This document shows positions 1 through 12,700 of a DNA stretch of 64,000 nt, piece by piece. The translations under genes and the position numbers were made by a program. Under the pieces are notes generated by a model that was not told the origin of the DNA, made no database searches, and was given only the letters and a program-made list of their open reading frames with translations. Position 1 is the first letter of the stretch; every line of letters starts with the position of its first letter. Origin of the DNA: Anaerolineae bacterium (GTDB taxonomy: Bacteria; Chloroflexota; Anaerolineae; Aggregatilineales; Phototrophicaceae); NCBI GenBank assembly GCA_022824465.1, contig JAJDZV010000005.1:124001-188000 (forward strand), written 5' to 3'.

Positions 1-738
1 CTGGACTGTAGCGCGCTACCGAGCATCCAGGTAGACATCGCGCCCGATGCCGCAGAGGAAGTGGCATGGGCGGACGAGCGCAATCTTCAATTGTTGCTGC
101 GTTCCCCTTACGTCGATATCGCCCGCGCCGACTTGCCATTTGATGGCTCGTTGCGTATCCAAGTCAGCAGTCTGATTGCCAGGCGTCTGGCACAGGCGCA
201 TTCAGGTCTCCAATCCGCGGCCTACCCGCATGATGCCTTCTTTCTATTTGAGGCCGCGATCGCCTGGCTTGGCGATACCTTGGTTGGCTCTGAAACCAGC
301 GGACGCCTGGTACCGTCGCTTGCGCAGAACTACGGCGATAGGCGAGTCGCTCAGTTGCTCACGGAAGTAAATCCGCGCGACGATATGTCGATCTTGCAGC
401 AGGTTGTTCCAGTAACGCTCGAGTCGGCGGAATTGGACTGGCGCGATTTCATTGCTTGGCGCTTGCAGACGGAAACCGAGCTCGTCGCATCGAGAGCCGA
501 GAGCGACTGGCTGCGTCTCTATGATACATCTGACGAAAGCGTTCGCATCGCGGCATATCAGCGCTTCAGCAATAATGCGCCAATGCAACTGCAAGAGGTG
601 ATCGATTTCATCATTTTGACGTCGGACGCCGGTATGCCGCAGCTGCAAGCTAATGTTGTATTCGCCGACGGCAATGTTGACGCGGCGGAGTCTGTACTAT
701 TCAATCTGGTGAACAATGTCTGGAAGCGGGCGAGTTGA
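1..738 (+). CDS. hypothetical protein, 5' end outside window
   Basis: The frame is open from the first base of the window, so the gene begins upstream and only its last 245 codons are present. The stop is TGA at 736-738. The visible part is mixed acidic and hydrophobic with many Ala, Leu and Asp residues. It has no evident membrane segment and no catalytic motif I recognise. The long open frame and coding-like composition support a real gene, but I cannot assign a function. The next gene lies on the opposite strand, so the two converge across a short spacer that carries a hairpin. Confidence 0.6.
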   Translation: MDCSALPSIQVDIAPDAAEEVAWADERNLQLLLRSPYVDIARADLPFDGSLRIQVSSLIARRLAQAHSGLQSAAYPHDAFFLFEAAIAWLGDTLVGSETSGRLVPSLAQNYGDRRVAQLLTEVNPRDDMSILQQVVPVTLESAELDWRDFIAWRLQTETELVASRAESDWLRLYDTSDESVRIAAYQRFSNNAPMQLQEVIDFIILTSDAGMPQLQANVVFADGNVDAAESVLFNLVNNVWKRAS

Positions 739-814
739 CCGGGGCATAAGCCTCAATGTTTTGGGGCGAACGAGCGATCACGCCTAGGTGAGGGAATGAC
801 ATCTGGTTACGCCC

Positions 815-848
815 AAGGAAAACGGGGCAGCGTATAACACTGCCCCGT
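815..848 (-). terminator. intrinsic terminator of the small membrane protein gene
   Basis: A perfect 9-bp inverted repeat (822-830 with 840-848, ACGGGGCAG/CTGCCCCGT) encloses a 9-nt loop. Read on the minus strand the stem is followed by TTTTCC, and it lies 40 nt after the stop codon of the minus-strand gene ending at 888. On the plus strand there is no T-run, so it serves mainly the minus strand, though it may also block readthrough from the convergent gene. Confidence 0.7.
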
Positions 849-887
849 CTGGCTTAATGTTGACTCGAGACGTTTTAAGGCGGGTCG

Positions 888-1313
888 CTAACCTTTGTCG
901 CCGTCGCCCATGCCCATCGCCGCGTCGCGCAGGACCACGATGAAAGCGAGTACGTGGCCGAAGACTATGTGGCCATAGAAACTCGGGCCGATTGTCAATT
1001 GCAGAACGTCGCCGCCGCCAACGATAGGCATGACGATGTTTCCGCCAATGATCCACCAGATTAGCCCGTAGATCAAACCGCCCACCACAATGTTGGTCAA
1101 GTTATTGCCCAAGTTCACGTACTGCATGAACACACCAGTGTAGAGCGCGCCAATTACAATACTAATAATGATATGCAAGATAAAGCCGACAAAGGAGTCA
1201 GCACTGATCATGCCGCCTACCATGTCTTGCATACCCGGACCCGCGTAAGCGAGGAAAATGTAACCGGCGATGACACCGGGCACAATGCCTCTCCTCATAT
1301 CGTCGCTATTCAT
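888..1313 (-). CDS. small multi-pass membrane protein of unknown function
   Basis: Encodes 141 residues with about four hydrophobic stretches (near residues 10-25, 38-60, 70-95 and 110-128) and a Gly-rich tail containing MGMGDGDKG. The start at ATG 1313 is chosen because GGGAGG lies 7 nt upstream on the minus strand; a longer frame to 1328 has no better signal. The gene is monocistronic, with a good promoter at 1418-1446 and a strong terminator at 815-848. I do not recognise the family. The topology suggests an inner-membrane protein with short loops, but no transport or enzymatic motif is visible. Confidence 0.7.
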   Translation of the reverse strand: MNSDDMRRGIVPGVIAGYIFLAYAGPGMQDMVGGMISADSFVGFILHIIISIVIGALYTGVFMQYVNLGNNLTNIVVGGLIYGLIWWIIGGNIVMPIVGGGDVLQLTIGPSFYGHIVFGHVLAFIVVLRDAAMGMGDGDKG

Positions 1314-1417
1314 AACAATTCCTCCCAAATACTATGAACGTGCGATTGCGACTCAACGATGTAATGACAGAAGCATTTAGGTATTATTTACAAGCTGCGC
1401 CCCTGTCGATTGTTTAC

Positions 1418-1446
1418 ATTATATACGTTTGGCTTTCAGAGGGCAA
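1418..1446 (-). promoter_or_regulatory. sigma-70-type promoter of the small membrane protein gene
   Basis: On the minus strand TTGCCC (1441-1446) and a perfect TATAAT (1418-1423) are separated by 17 nt. The predicted transcript starts near 1411 and gives a leader of about 98 nt before ATG 1313. The surrounding stretch is AT-rich compared with the rest of the window. Confidence 0.6.
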
Positions 1447-1470
1447 GCAAATCAGTCAAGATTCTGTTGC

Positions 1471-1498
1471 GCAAGGGCTGAAATCCCGTTGCCCTTGC
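1471..1498. repeat. inverted repeat in the 460-bp gene-free stretch before gyrA
   Basis: GCAAGGGC (1471-1478) and GCCCTTGC (1491-1498) form a perfect 8-bp stem with a 12-nt loop. There is no T-run on either side, so it does not look like a terminator. The whole stretch 1314-1774 contains no convincing gene: the open frames there have atypical composition and no ribosome-binding site. It holds the divergent promoters for the flanking genes and this stem-loop, whose role is unknown. Confidence 0.35.
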
Positions 1499-1638
1499 AA
1501 ACTCCAGGCGCGCAAGCGCATGACGGCGCGGGTCTGCGCGCGCTTGCTAGCAACGCAAGACATTGCGGTGAAAGGGAGAACATTCGACTCTGTGGCACGG
1601 ATACGACGGCCTTCGCAATAGCGGCAACTGCGCCTCCA

Positions 1639-1647
1639 TGCTACAAT
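1639..1647 (+). promoter_or_regulatory. extended -10 promoter candidate for gyrA
   Basis: TGC directly followed by TACAAT forms an extended -10 element. No good -35 hexamer is seen 17 nt upstream, as is common for extended -10 promoters. Transcription would start near 1654, leaving a leader of about 120 nt before gyrA. A second AT-rich hexamer, GATAAT, lies about 10 nt further on. Confidence 0.4.
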
Positions 1648-1774
1648 TGCTGCAGATAATCGCGAAGACGCCACAGCGCGATGATGGTCCAGTTTGGCGC
1701 AGTAGTTAGAGTGCCACGAGCGTTAAGCGTATCGAGAGCAACAGGCCGGCGGGCAAATCAATGGGACTCCGTTG

Positions 1775-4318
<2,544 letters not shown>

Positions 4319-4407
4319 GCGCTTGGTCCGGATGGTCTAGTAGTAAGGAGACTCGGCGCCATGGGCCGGGTCGTTGATCATCGTCCGATGTAAGAGAGCT
4401 TCCGCGA

Positions 4408-5055
4408 TTAATCGGCTGGGGCTTCTTGAGCCTCCTCGTCCTCCTCCTCTGCCGCTTCTCCGTCCTCAAGTTCCTCCTCAAGGTCGTCTTCGGCGCGCGC
4501 AGCGGCCGGTTGAACGATCTTGGCGAGCATTTCGTTGGGGTCATTGTGCACCGTAACACTCTCGCCAAATGTCAAATCGCTTACGAGCACCTCCGCCCCC
4601 AATTCGGTCAGCGCAGAAAGGTCGATGAGGATCCGGTCGCGGATGTCGCTGGGGAAAACTTCCAGCGTCAGTGAGCTTCTTCCGGTGATGAGAATGCCTT
4701 CGCGCGCCGTAACAACCGGGCTGTCTCCCTCCATGATAATGGGGACTTCGACTCTGATTCGCTGCGACTGATCTACCGCGAGGAAGTCAACATGCAAGAT
4801 ATTGCCGCGCACAACATCGCGTTGGACTTCACGAGCCAGCGACGGAAAGGTATCGCCATTTATCGTGATATCTATAAGATTTGTGCCGCCCGCATTCATC
4901 AGCGTCACTTCGATTTCGCGATACGGAAACTGCACGCTGATTGGTTTCGTCGAGGGTCCATAAACGATACCGGGCACAAAGCCGGTTCGGCGCAACTGTC
5001 GATTACCGCGACCGCGCGTCTGACGAAGGTCAGCCCTTAGCTGAAACTCTGCCAT
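4408..5055 (-). CDS. rplY: 50S ribosomal protein L25/general stress protein Ctc
   Basis: A 215-residue protein of the long L25 (TL5/CTC) type, which binds 5S rRNA in the central protuberance of the large subunit. The N-terminal L25 barrel (residues 3-90) starts MAEFQLRADLRQ and includes the FVPGIVYG turn. It is followed by the CTC-type beta domain (about 95-180) and a very acidic Glu/Asp/Ala tail. The start is supported by AAGGAGA 8 nt upstream. It is transcribed from its own promoter (5134-5162), downstream of tRNA-Gly but separated from it by a terminator. It converges with gyrA across about 90 nt. Confidence 0.95.
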   Translation of the reverse strand: MAEFQLRADLRQTRGRGNRQLRRTGFVPGIVYGPSTKPISVQFPYREIEVTLMNAGGTNLIDITINGDTFPSLAREVQRDVVRGNILHVDFLAVDQSQRIRVEVPIIMEGDSPVVTAREGILITGRSSLTLEVFPSDIRDRILIDLSALTELGAEVLVSDLTFGESVTVHNDPNEMLAKIVQPAAARAEDDLEEELEDGEAAEEEDEEAQEAPAD

Positions 5056-5133
5056 ATTCCCATTCTCCTTGCTGCTTTACATCATCGCGGGCTGTTCCGC
5101 GCGTTTCGAATTTTTCTGGGCAAAAGCGCCGCT

Positions 5134-5162
5134 ATTCTATGGCTCAAGCCGAGTTTGGTCAA
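5134..5162 (-). promoter_or_regulatory. sigma-70-type promoter of rplY
   Basis: On the minus strand TTGACC (5157-5162) and TAGAAT (5134-5139) are separated by exactly 17 nt. The predicted start is near 5127, with a leader of about 72 nt that can form a short GC hairpin (CGCGG/CCGCG) before the Shine-Dalgarno sequence. Confidence 0.75.
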
Positions 5163-5176
5163 GAGCCTGATAGGTA

Positions 5177-5200
5177 CAAAGAAACCCGCCTCTTGGCGGG
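5177..5200 (-). terminator. intrinsic terminator after tRNA-Gly
   Basis: A 6-bp GC stem (CCCGCC at 5185-5190 with GGCGGG at 5195-5200) and a 4-nt loop are followed on the minus strand by TTTCTTTG. It starts 13 nt after the tRNA 3' end and lies upstream of the rplY promoter, so the tRNA and rplY appear to be separate transcripts. Confidence 0.75.
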
Positions 5201-5212
5201 CAACCACACGTA

Positions 5213-5285
5213 AGCGGGTAACGGGACTCGAACCCGTGACCTTCTGCTTGGGAAGCAGGCGCTCTACCAACTGAGCTACACCCGC
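5213..5285 (-). tRNA. tRNA-Gly(CCC)
   Basis: A complete cloverleaf on the minus strand. The 7-bp acceptor stem (GCGGGTG with TACCCGC, the last pair G-U), D-arm, anticodon arm with loop TTCCCAA, and T-arm with TTCGAGT are all present. Anticodon CCC reads GGG glycine codons. The discriminator base is U, as usual for bacterial tRNA-Gly. The 3' CCA is not encoded. The first anticodon-stem pair (C27/A43) is mismatched. Confidence 0.95.
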
Positions 5286-5296
5286 CCGATGTTGTG

Positions 5297-5325
5297 ATTC
5301 TAAACTTGACTGTCTGCGCTGTCAA
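5297..5325 (-). promoter_or_regulatory. consensus promoter of tRNA-Gly
   Basis: On the minus strand a perfect TTGACA (5320-5325) and TAGAAT (5297-5302) are spaced by 17 nt. Transcription would start about 5 nt before the mature tRNA 5' end. This is the best sigma-70 match in the window, as expected for a stable RNA. Confidence 0.85.
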
Positions 5326-5573
5326 GAGAGCGCGCGGCCGTCGGACCGGCGCACGCCCATCAGCCGCAGCAAAAGGACTTCGCTCCCGCGCGCGTTTCCG
5401 CTGAATTAAGTGGATTGCCTCTCCTGTTTCCCGCGCCTGATTGGGACCCGCCAAGTCAAGTCGCATATGAGACGTCTGCAATCGGCGAGTGTATACTTGA
5501 GATCGCTTACTACCGACCGGGCATATCCAAATTGCCATCTTCAGCAGATTCGGCATCATGCGTTAGACTCGTA

Positions 5574-6809
5574 ATGGCGACAGACCGATACAAGCAAATG
5601 GCGCAATCCCTGTCTAGATACAAGCCAGTCGAAGACTCCAATCGCAAGCTGCGGATACTCATGCTCTTGCTTTACTACCATCCCCATCCAACGGGATTGA
5701 CGCACTACGTGAAGACGGTCGCCGAGAGCCTCGCCCAGCGCGGTCATAAGGTAACTGTGCTAGCCGCCCAGCACACAAGAGCGACACCGCTTGGCGACCA
5801 TGTCGAGAACGGTGTGCGAATAGTGCGGCTCTGGGCGCCGGTTCGTATCAGCCGGGGCATGCTCATGCCGTCTTTTCCTTGGCGGCTCGCAGGTCTCCTG
5901 CGAGAGCACGACATCGTGAATGTGCATATGCCGATGCTTGAATCCGCATTTGTGGCTCTTGCGGCGCCTCTTTGCGGCGTCAAGATCGTCGCCACACATC
6001 ATGCGGACCTGGTGTTGCCCAAGAGCCCGATCAACAATCTCATTACGACCATCATGTACACCTGTCAGCAAGTACTTATGCGCCGCGCGCGCTGCGTCAT
6101 TGCATATAGTGAAGACAATGCCGACAACTCATTCTATCTTAAACGCGTTCGTCAAAACGTCAGGACAATTTATCCTCCCGTGGTCATTCCTGAACCCGAC
6201 GCGATGAAAGTCCGTCAACTGCAATCGGTATGGCGCTCGAATGGGGGACCCCTGATCGGGTTTTGCGGACGATTTGCGGAGGAAAAGCGTCCCGACTTGC
6301 TGATCCGGTCGCTGCAAGTCATCAACCAAAAGTATCCAAATGCGCGCGTGGTATTCGCTGGTGAAAACGAGATTTCTTATGAAGATACATGGACGCGACA
6401 CCGAAAACTCGTGGAGAGATTCAATTCCCAACTGATATTCCTCGGTCTGTTGCGAGACAAGAAAGAGCTTGCCAACTTTTACGCCGCCTGCGATGTGCTG
6501 GTCGTGCCGAGTGATACCGAGGTGTTTGGCTTGGTGCAGGGCGAGGCGATGCTCTGCGGCACGCCCGTTGTGGCAACAGATATCCACGGGGGGCGCGTGG
6601 CCGTAACCGTCACGGGCATGGGCACACTGGCGAGAAAAGGCGACTGGCGCTCTATCGGCGAAGCTGCCCTGGCCGTACTTGACAACCCCCGGCGGTTTAT
6701 CAAGCCGAAAGCCGCCATACAGGGTATCTTTTCGCTGGAAATGACTGTTGACCAATACGAAAGTGTATTCTATGAGTTCGCAAGCAATCAATTGCCTGAG
6801 GGCAGCTGA
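5574..6809 (+). CDS. GT4-type glycosyltransferase
   Basis: A 411-residue retaining GT-B glycosyltransferase, probably cytosolic or membrane-associated, transferring a sugar from a nucleotide-sugar onto a lipid or glycan acceptor. The N-terminal half carries the glycine loop HPHPTGLTHYV, and the C-terminal half carries GFCGRFAEEKRPDLL and the EX7E motif in EVFGLVQGE with the following CGTPVVAT. The closest general resemblance is to mannosyltransferases and PimB/WbaZ-like enzymes, but the sugar cannot be told from sequence. ATG 5574 is preferred to the longer frame from 5415, whose first 50 residues do not look conserved; a TATACT -10-like hexamer at 5492-5497 would also exclude the longer start. 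It opens a run of envelope-type genes. Confidence 0.85.
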   Translation: MATDRYKQMAQSLSRYKPVEDSNRKLRILMLLLYYHPHPTGLTHYVKTVAESLAQRGHKVTVLAAQHTRATPLGDHVENGVRIVRLWAPVRISRGMLMPSFPWRLAGLLREHDIVNVHMPMLESAFVALAAPLCGVKIVATHHADLVLPKSPINNLITTIMYTCQQVLMRRARCVIAYSEDNADNSFYLKRVRQNVRTIYPPVVIPEPDAMKVRQLQSVWRSNGGPLIGFCGRFAEEKRPDLLIRSLQVINQKYPNARVVFAGENEISYEDTWTRHRKLVERFNSQLIFLGLLRDKKELANFYAACDVLVVPSDTEVFGLVQGEAMLCGTPVVATDIHGGRVAVTVTGMGTLARKGDWRSIGEAALAVLDNPRRFIKPKAAIQGIFSLEMTVDQYESVFYEFASNQLPEGS

Positions 6810-6880
6810 GTTATGCTATTGTGTCGAAGTTGCACAGTTGGCATAGTCGCTTCGCCCGTAGCACAAGAGGCGCTACACTG

Positions 6881-9679
6881 ATGCCGTCCAGGCATGTCGA
6901 CCCGCTGTCCAATGATAGCGAAGACGCCGGAGCGACTGGATCAATCGCATCTGCTGACGCCAGGGATTCCGCGCCGCCATTGACTTTCTCTAATTCCACG
7001 TCTCCGCCCTCGGCTGAAGCACCTTCGAATCCAGCGAATGCCGCTTCGGCCGACGAAGATTCAACTTCGGCGCGTCAATTTGAGGAGCTGACCATCAGCG
7101 AGTTTCTCGCGTTGATGTTGCGATCGCCGCTTGGGACCTGGCGTCGCCTCCGCCAGGCCGCTAACCCTGTGCATGCGAGCCCATTGGCGGAAAATCGCTT
7201 GCGTCATCCGGCTCTATTCGGCGACTCGTCGGCTCAATCCATTGTGTCCCCAAGCGTAGACTATGCGAGAGCTTTCAGCGGCCCTTACCTGCAACTGATC
7301 ATTTATAGCGCCGCGATATTGTTCGCATTTGTCGGCAGCCTTTTCGCCCGCGAAACGCCCGCAATTGCTGGCGACTCGCTGGAATTCGCCGCGCCGTATC
7401 TTTGGGCGGGATTTCTTCTGTGGCTCGCCGCAGACGTCGTCGGCCACTTGCCGAAATTGAAATCACACTGGCGCAAATGCGGCCGGCTCGAACGAATCCG
7501 CCGGGCGGCAAGAGTCGTTCCCGCGCTCATTGCGCTCGCCGCGCTGCACCAGCTCACTCAGTCAATGGGAGCGCCGCGACCGCAAATCTTGGAATTGGCC
7601 GGCGCCGCAATCGGCTTGCTGCTCGTCGCGCTGCTGATATTCGTGATCATCGAGATCGTTTGTCGCCTGGCAAAGCGAATGCCGCAGTTTGCCGTAGGCA
7701 CAGAATCCGGATTCGGGCTACAAGCCGGTCAGACTTGGATAGTCGATCAATATCCACAAGAGATTGTAGCTTGGCGCGGCATGAGCCGCTGGCGAGCGAT
7801 CGCTATGGTCAGTGCGGCGCTAAGCAGTCTTTATGTATGGTTGAACACGACCGGCAACCGCATTGAGACCGCGACGATTCTGGTCTGGCTCCTAAGTATA
7901 GGTTTGTCGTCGGTGTCATTTGCGCCGCATCGTTGGAACATATTTGAATGGGCAGCGGATCGGGTTGATGCATGGCGGGGCTTGCGATTGCGTGAGCGCC
8001 GTTTGCCCCTCCTTGCGCTCGCCCTTGTCCTGCTGCTCGGCTTCCAGCTACGATTTTCCGACCTTGACTCATCGCCTCCGCAACTCATCAGCGACCATGT
8101 CGAGAACATCAAGGATTCGTATCGGATTCGCTACGACGGCTACCTGCCGATCCTCTTTACAGACTATAACAATCGCGAACCGCTGCACCAATATCTGGCG
8201 GTGGCGCTCAGTAGTCTACCTGGATTGGAAGTAGACCGATACACATTCAGCCTGCTGTCAGCAATTGAAGGCTTTCTCACGCTGCCGCTGATCTTCTGGC
8301 TTGCGCTCGAGCTAATGGGTAGGCGCAATCGTCGATTTGGGCGCTGGTACGCGCTTTGCGTCGCTGCCCTGGTCGCCGTCAACCTGTGGCATATCACGAT
8401 GTCGCGGCAGGGCTTGCGCACCACGCTCTGTCCCTTGTTCATGACCTGGTCATTCGTCTTTTTTGCGCGCGCCTTGCGGTTCAATCGCCGGACGGACTTC
8501 GTTAAGGCGGGCTTGCTCTTGGGATTCGGCTTGATGTCCTACCAGCCTATGCAGATGCTGCCCCTGATTTACCTAGCCGGCGTGGTCATTTGCTTGCTGA
8601 TTCGGGGGATGTTCTGGCACGTGAGCTTACGCTATTTGTTCAACCTGGCAGTGCTAGCCATTTGCGCGATTTCTGTATTTTTGCCGCTCTTACATGTCTG
8701 GATGGAGAATCCGCAACAGGCCCTCATGCGGCAAAGTCAAACCATTTTCGGCGACGCGCCGATGTCGAATGAAGAGCGACTTGATTTCTTGCGCGAAGAC
8801 GGCTTGCCGGCGCTTTTGAGCAACTTCCGGCTGACGGCGCTTATGTTTCATCATGCGGGCGATAAGGTCTGGCTATCAGCCGTGCGAGACGAACCAGCGA
8901 CCGATCCTCTGACCGCTGCGTTCATCCTTCTTGGCGTCGCGGCCTGGCTAACAAAGATCATCTCCCGACGCGATGCTGTCCTTTTCCTTGTTCCAGTCGC
9001 GCTGGTATTTATGCTCTTGGTTCCTAGCCTCGCTCTGGCGCATCAGAATTATTCGCCTCACTATATGCGCGCCCTCGGCAGCCTGTGTCCAATATTCTTG
9101 ATTGCCGGGCTGCCACTCGCCCGGTATTGCTGGCTCATGTATTTGGTGTTGCCGCAGAAGCTCGGCGCATTGGCTGTCGTTTGCATTTTGGCTGGCTGTA
9201 TACTTTACGCATACGAGTACAATTCCAGCAAGTATTTCGAAAGCTATACTGAGTATTACCTTGCCCGAGCGCAACCGCATCGCCAGGCGGGCGCGATACT
9301 CAGAGGCTTCGCCGAGAGCGACGGCAGTTACGGCAATGCCTTCGCGCTGACATACCCGCACTGGTGGGATAGCCGCGCGGTCGGCATGGAGGCCGGCAAT
9401 GCACGATGGTCAAATGCCATTCCCGCAGCGGAGAGCCTGCCGCATTATCTACGAAGCGCATCGGAACGACATGACCACTTGCGCCTCAACCCGGACCGCG
9501 ACCTGCTCTTCTTCTATTCGCAGGATGATCAAGCGGCGCCCTCAGTGCTTAGCCACTGGTTTCCTCAAGGCAGACCGCAACGACACAATTTGGAGTTTGA
9601 TTGGAAGTCTTTCTATTCATATCGTGTGCCGGCCCTGGGCAGCGCCGGACTGGCTGAATTCCTTAACCAATTTGCCTAG
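6881..9679 (+). CDS. large GT-C-like (GT39-type) membrane glycosyltransferase
   Basis: A 932-residue integral membrane protein. The first 80 residues are Ser/Ala/Pro-rich and probably unstructured. More than ten hydrophobic segments follow, and the region from about residue 370 (ending GDs-type acidic loop with SDHVENI) resembles the dolichyl-phosphate-mannose protein mannosyltransferase/ArnT fold. Such enzymes use a polyprenyl-phosphate-linked sugar on the outer face of the membrane. The donor and acceptor are unknown. ATG 6881 is preferred because AGAGG lies 10 nt upstream; a GTG at 6821 gives 20 more residues but lacks a ribosome site and overlaps a TGC-TATTGT promoter-like element. It follows the GT4 gene closely. 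Confidence 0.7.
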   Translation: MPSRHVDPLSNDSEDAGATGSIASADARDSAPPLTFSNSTSPPSAEAPSNPANAASADEDSTSARQFEELTISEFLALMLRSPLGTWRRLRQAANPVHASPLAENRLRHPALFGDSSAQSIVSPSVDYARAFSGPYLQLIIYSAAILFAFVGSLFARETPAIAGDSLEFAAPYLWAGFLLWLAADVVGHLPKLKSHWRKCGRLERIRRAARVVPALIALAALHQLTQSMGAPRPQILELAGAAIGLLLVALLIFVIIEIVCRLAKRMPQFAVGTESGFGLQAGQTWIVDQYPQEIVAWRGMSRWRAIAMVSAALSSLYVWLNTTGNRIETATILVWLLSIGLSSVSFAPHRWNIFEWAADRVDAWRGLRLRERRLPLLALALVLLLGFQLRFSDLDSSPPQLISDHVENIKDSYRIRYDGYLPILFTDYNNREPLHQYLAVALSSLPGLEVDRYTFSLLSAIEGFLTLPLIFWLALELMGRRNRRFGRWYALCVAALVAVNLWHITMSRQGLRTTLCPLFMTWSFVFFARALRFNRRTDFVKAGLLLGFGLMSYQPMQMLPLIYLAGVVICLLIRGMFWHVSLRYLFNLAVLAICAISVFLPLLHVWMENPQQALMRQSQTIFGDAPMSNEERLDFLREDGLPALLSNFRLTALMFHHAGDKVWLSAVRDEPATDPLTAAFILLGVAAWLTKIISRRDAVLFLVPVALVFMLLVPSLALAHQNYSPHYMRALGSLCPIFLIAGLPLARYCWLMYLVLPQKLGALAVVCILAGCILYAYEYNSSKYFESYTEYYLARAQPHRQAGAILRGFAESDGSYGNAFALTYPHWWDSRAVGMEAGNARWSNAIPAAESLPHYLRSASERHDHLRLNPDRDLLFFYSQDDQAAPSVLSHWFPQGRPQRHNLEFDWKSFYSYRVPALGSAGLAEFLNQFA

Positions 9680-9752
9680 CATAAAAAGCCTGGGGACCTG
9701 AGAATTGTACACAATCATCGCCAGCGACTTCATAAATTCGAGCTTATAGCCT

Positions 9753-12700
9753 ATGCGCCATAGATTGCTGCCGAGTTTGCTGCTCGCTCTCATTCTGGTC
9801 TACGGAGCGGTCTTGCGATTTACGGGCCAGAATTGGGATGACTTCTCGCATGGCCACCCGGATGAACGCTTTCTGACGGCACTCTTGCTTCCTCAAATTG
9901 GAGGCGGAAACACATTTACCGCCGACAGGCAGAACTACCCGGAACAAGCGATCGTCGTTGCGAGCGACGCGCCAAACAGTCGCGCCTTGGAAGCGTTTGC
10001 CGATGATCCCAATGCGAGATTTGGCGTCATTGGCAACACATTTGCGTCCGCCGTTGCCGGCTGGATTCTCGACAGCCATCGAATCAGCTCCTACCTCGAT
10101 CGTCAGGAAGCCGAAACCGCTCTGTCCGCGGGCCAGGTGGACGCTTTGCTGGTCGCGGCTTCGAACGCAGATTCATCCGGCGCCACGCGCAGAGTCGACA
10201 CGCTGAGCTCGGAAGAACTCCAGTCACTTCATTGTCGGCATCGATATCCAGATACTTACGGCATCGGAGGCTACTTCGACACACGCTGTTCGCCCCTGAA
10301 TCCGCACAACGCCGGGCACGGCTTTTATGTATATGGCGCCTTTCCGCTGTTTCTGGCGCATTTCGGCAGCGAGATTGTGCGGAGCGCAGTTGACAGCGGG
10401 CTGCCGCTATTCGACTTTCAGGGCGGCCATTTGGTATGGCGCGGCATCTCAGCGATGTCTGATCTTCTGACCATATTTCTAGCCTTCGCGCTGGGCAATC
10501 GAATTCATGGCGCGCGTGTCGGGCTGTTCGCCGCCCTGTTCTACGCCGCCGCGCCATTGGCGATCCAGAAAGCCCATTTTGGCACAGTGAATGCCATCGC
10601 GACCTGCCTGGTCACGGCCGCGTTGTATTTCGCCGTGGCCGTTCAGCAGCGCGGCAAACTCAGACATTATGTCCTGTTCGGTCTATTAGCCGGGACCGCG
10701 GTCGCGAGCCGAATCAATCTCGCTCCGCTGGCGGGAGTTATCGTCATTGCGGCCGGCATGCAGGCCGTGCCGATATTTGACAGCCGGCTTGATACTAGCG
10801 AACGCCAACAAATCCTGGTTCGCCATCTGCTTGGTCTGGTTCTGGCCGGCATTGCCTGCTTTTTGGCTTTCCGCATCTTGAATCCCTATGCGTTCGCAGG
10901 TCCGGGCTTCTTTGGCTTGCTGCCGAATCATCGATGGATCGACAACCTTGAGAGTATCAGCGCCGGTGTTTCCGGCGCGCAGGATTTCCCGCCGAACTGG
11001 CAATGGCTGGCGCGTTCATCTGTTGTATACACGCAGAAAGACATGCTGCTTTGGTCGATGGGCTTGGCATTTGGCGTGCTAGGCTGGTTTGGCTGGTTTT
11101 GGTCCGCATACCGCGTCTTGCGCAACCGCCCGGCTGCCTGCGCCGCTATCGTCCTGGTCGTTTGGATCGGCGGATACTATCTCTTCATGAGCCGCCTGGC
11201 GGCGCAGACCATGCGTTACTACTTGCCGCTATACCCCTCTCTGGCTGTCCTTGCGGGCTGGAGCCTGCATGTATGGCTAGCCCGCGCCAAGTCGCAAGGG
11301 CGCAGCTTGTCAAATATCGTCGTACCTATGGCGGCCATCGGCGCCGTGCTTTCGGCCGTCGCCGCTTATCAATGGTTAAACGGCGCCCTGGATGCCACGG
11401 CAACGACCGCCGGTCTTGCCGGCGCCGCTCTTCTGGCAAGCGCAATCGTTCCAATACTCAGCAAATGGCGTCCCTTGATTCTAGCCGGATTCGCCATAGT
11501 GTACTCGCTCATTTGGGGATTGATGTTCAGCAACATCTATCGCCATCAGACGACTCTTGTGCAATCGGCTCACTACATTTTTGAACGGATTCCCGGCGAC
11601 TTTGCATTGGAGGTCGAAGGTGCGGCCGAGTCTGCGCCCCTAATCAACATCGCCTTTCATAATACGGGTTATAGCGCTCCCGGCTTGCAGGGGTCACCCT
11701 TTGACAACGCCAACCTTTACCGCGAAGGAGAAAGCTCGCAATCGATATTCCGCGCGCCGGCGAGCGGGACAATCACGCGCGTTTTCGCGCCTCACCTCGG
11801 CGACCCGCTCGACGATCCGCAATTGGAAGAAATCCATATTCGCGTCTTTCGGAACGACGGGGACGAGCTTCTGGCCTCCGCCACCTTGCGGGCCAATCTC
11901 GCGCGGGACGCCCACCCGCTCGGGAGTGCCTACGCGATTCCATTTGACCAGCCCATCGACGTTGTTGAAGGCCAAGGTTATACCTTTCTTGTCACCGTTG
12001 CGGAAGGAAGCGGCGACGTTATTGGCTCCGGGTCGGTCGTTCTTAACGAAGGCAGCTGGGACAATCGCGCAACCGGAACAATCGCCTGCAAGCTTCCGGA
12101 GGGCGTGACGCTGGCGGATGATCCGCCGCCTGGGTTGGTTAGCTCCCGTGACTGCCGCGGCGCATACCCCTTTTCGGCATTAATCAACTCGCAAGACCAG
12201 ATTATGTCGTATCCGGTGGACAACCAAGTCAAATACGATGACATCGTGCGCACGCTGGATATCGGCGACTATCTGACGATTGCAAGCAATCGCTTCTATG
12301 ATACGCAACCCCGCAATCAGATGCGCTGGCCGCTCACGACGCTTTACTATGACAAGCTGTTTGCCGGGGAGCTGGGATATGAACTGGTGGCCGTCTTTGA
12401 AGAGACCTTCGAATTCGGACCTTGGCGCGTTTCTGATCAGCGCCTGCCCATATACGACTCGCCCTTTTGGCTGAACGAACTGGAAGCCGACGAAGCCTTC
12501 CATGTATACGACCATCCGACTGTGTTCATCTTCCGGAAGACCGAAGAGTACTCTCGCGCAAGGGTCGAAGCCATACTCGGGAAGGCGTCGCTGCAGCAAG
12601 CGCATGAGCTTCAACCGGACGATGGGCAGGCGCAGTTGCTGGGCGTCTTTTACTGGCTCATATCCGATGCCGAGACGGCGCCGACCGGGCTGACATTCAC

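Noticed and set aside
888..1328. Longer start for the small membrane protein at 1328
   Set aside because: GGGAGG lies inside this longer frame, at the right spacing for ATG 1313.
1334..1621. Open frame of 95 codons between the membrane protein and gyrA
   Set aside because: No ribosome-binding site, atypical composition, overlaps promoter elements and a stem-loop, and no recognisable protein features.
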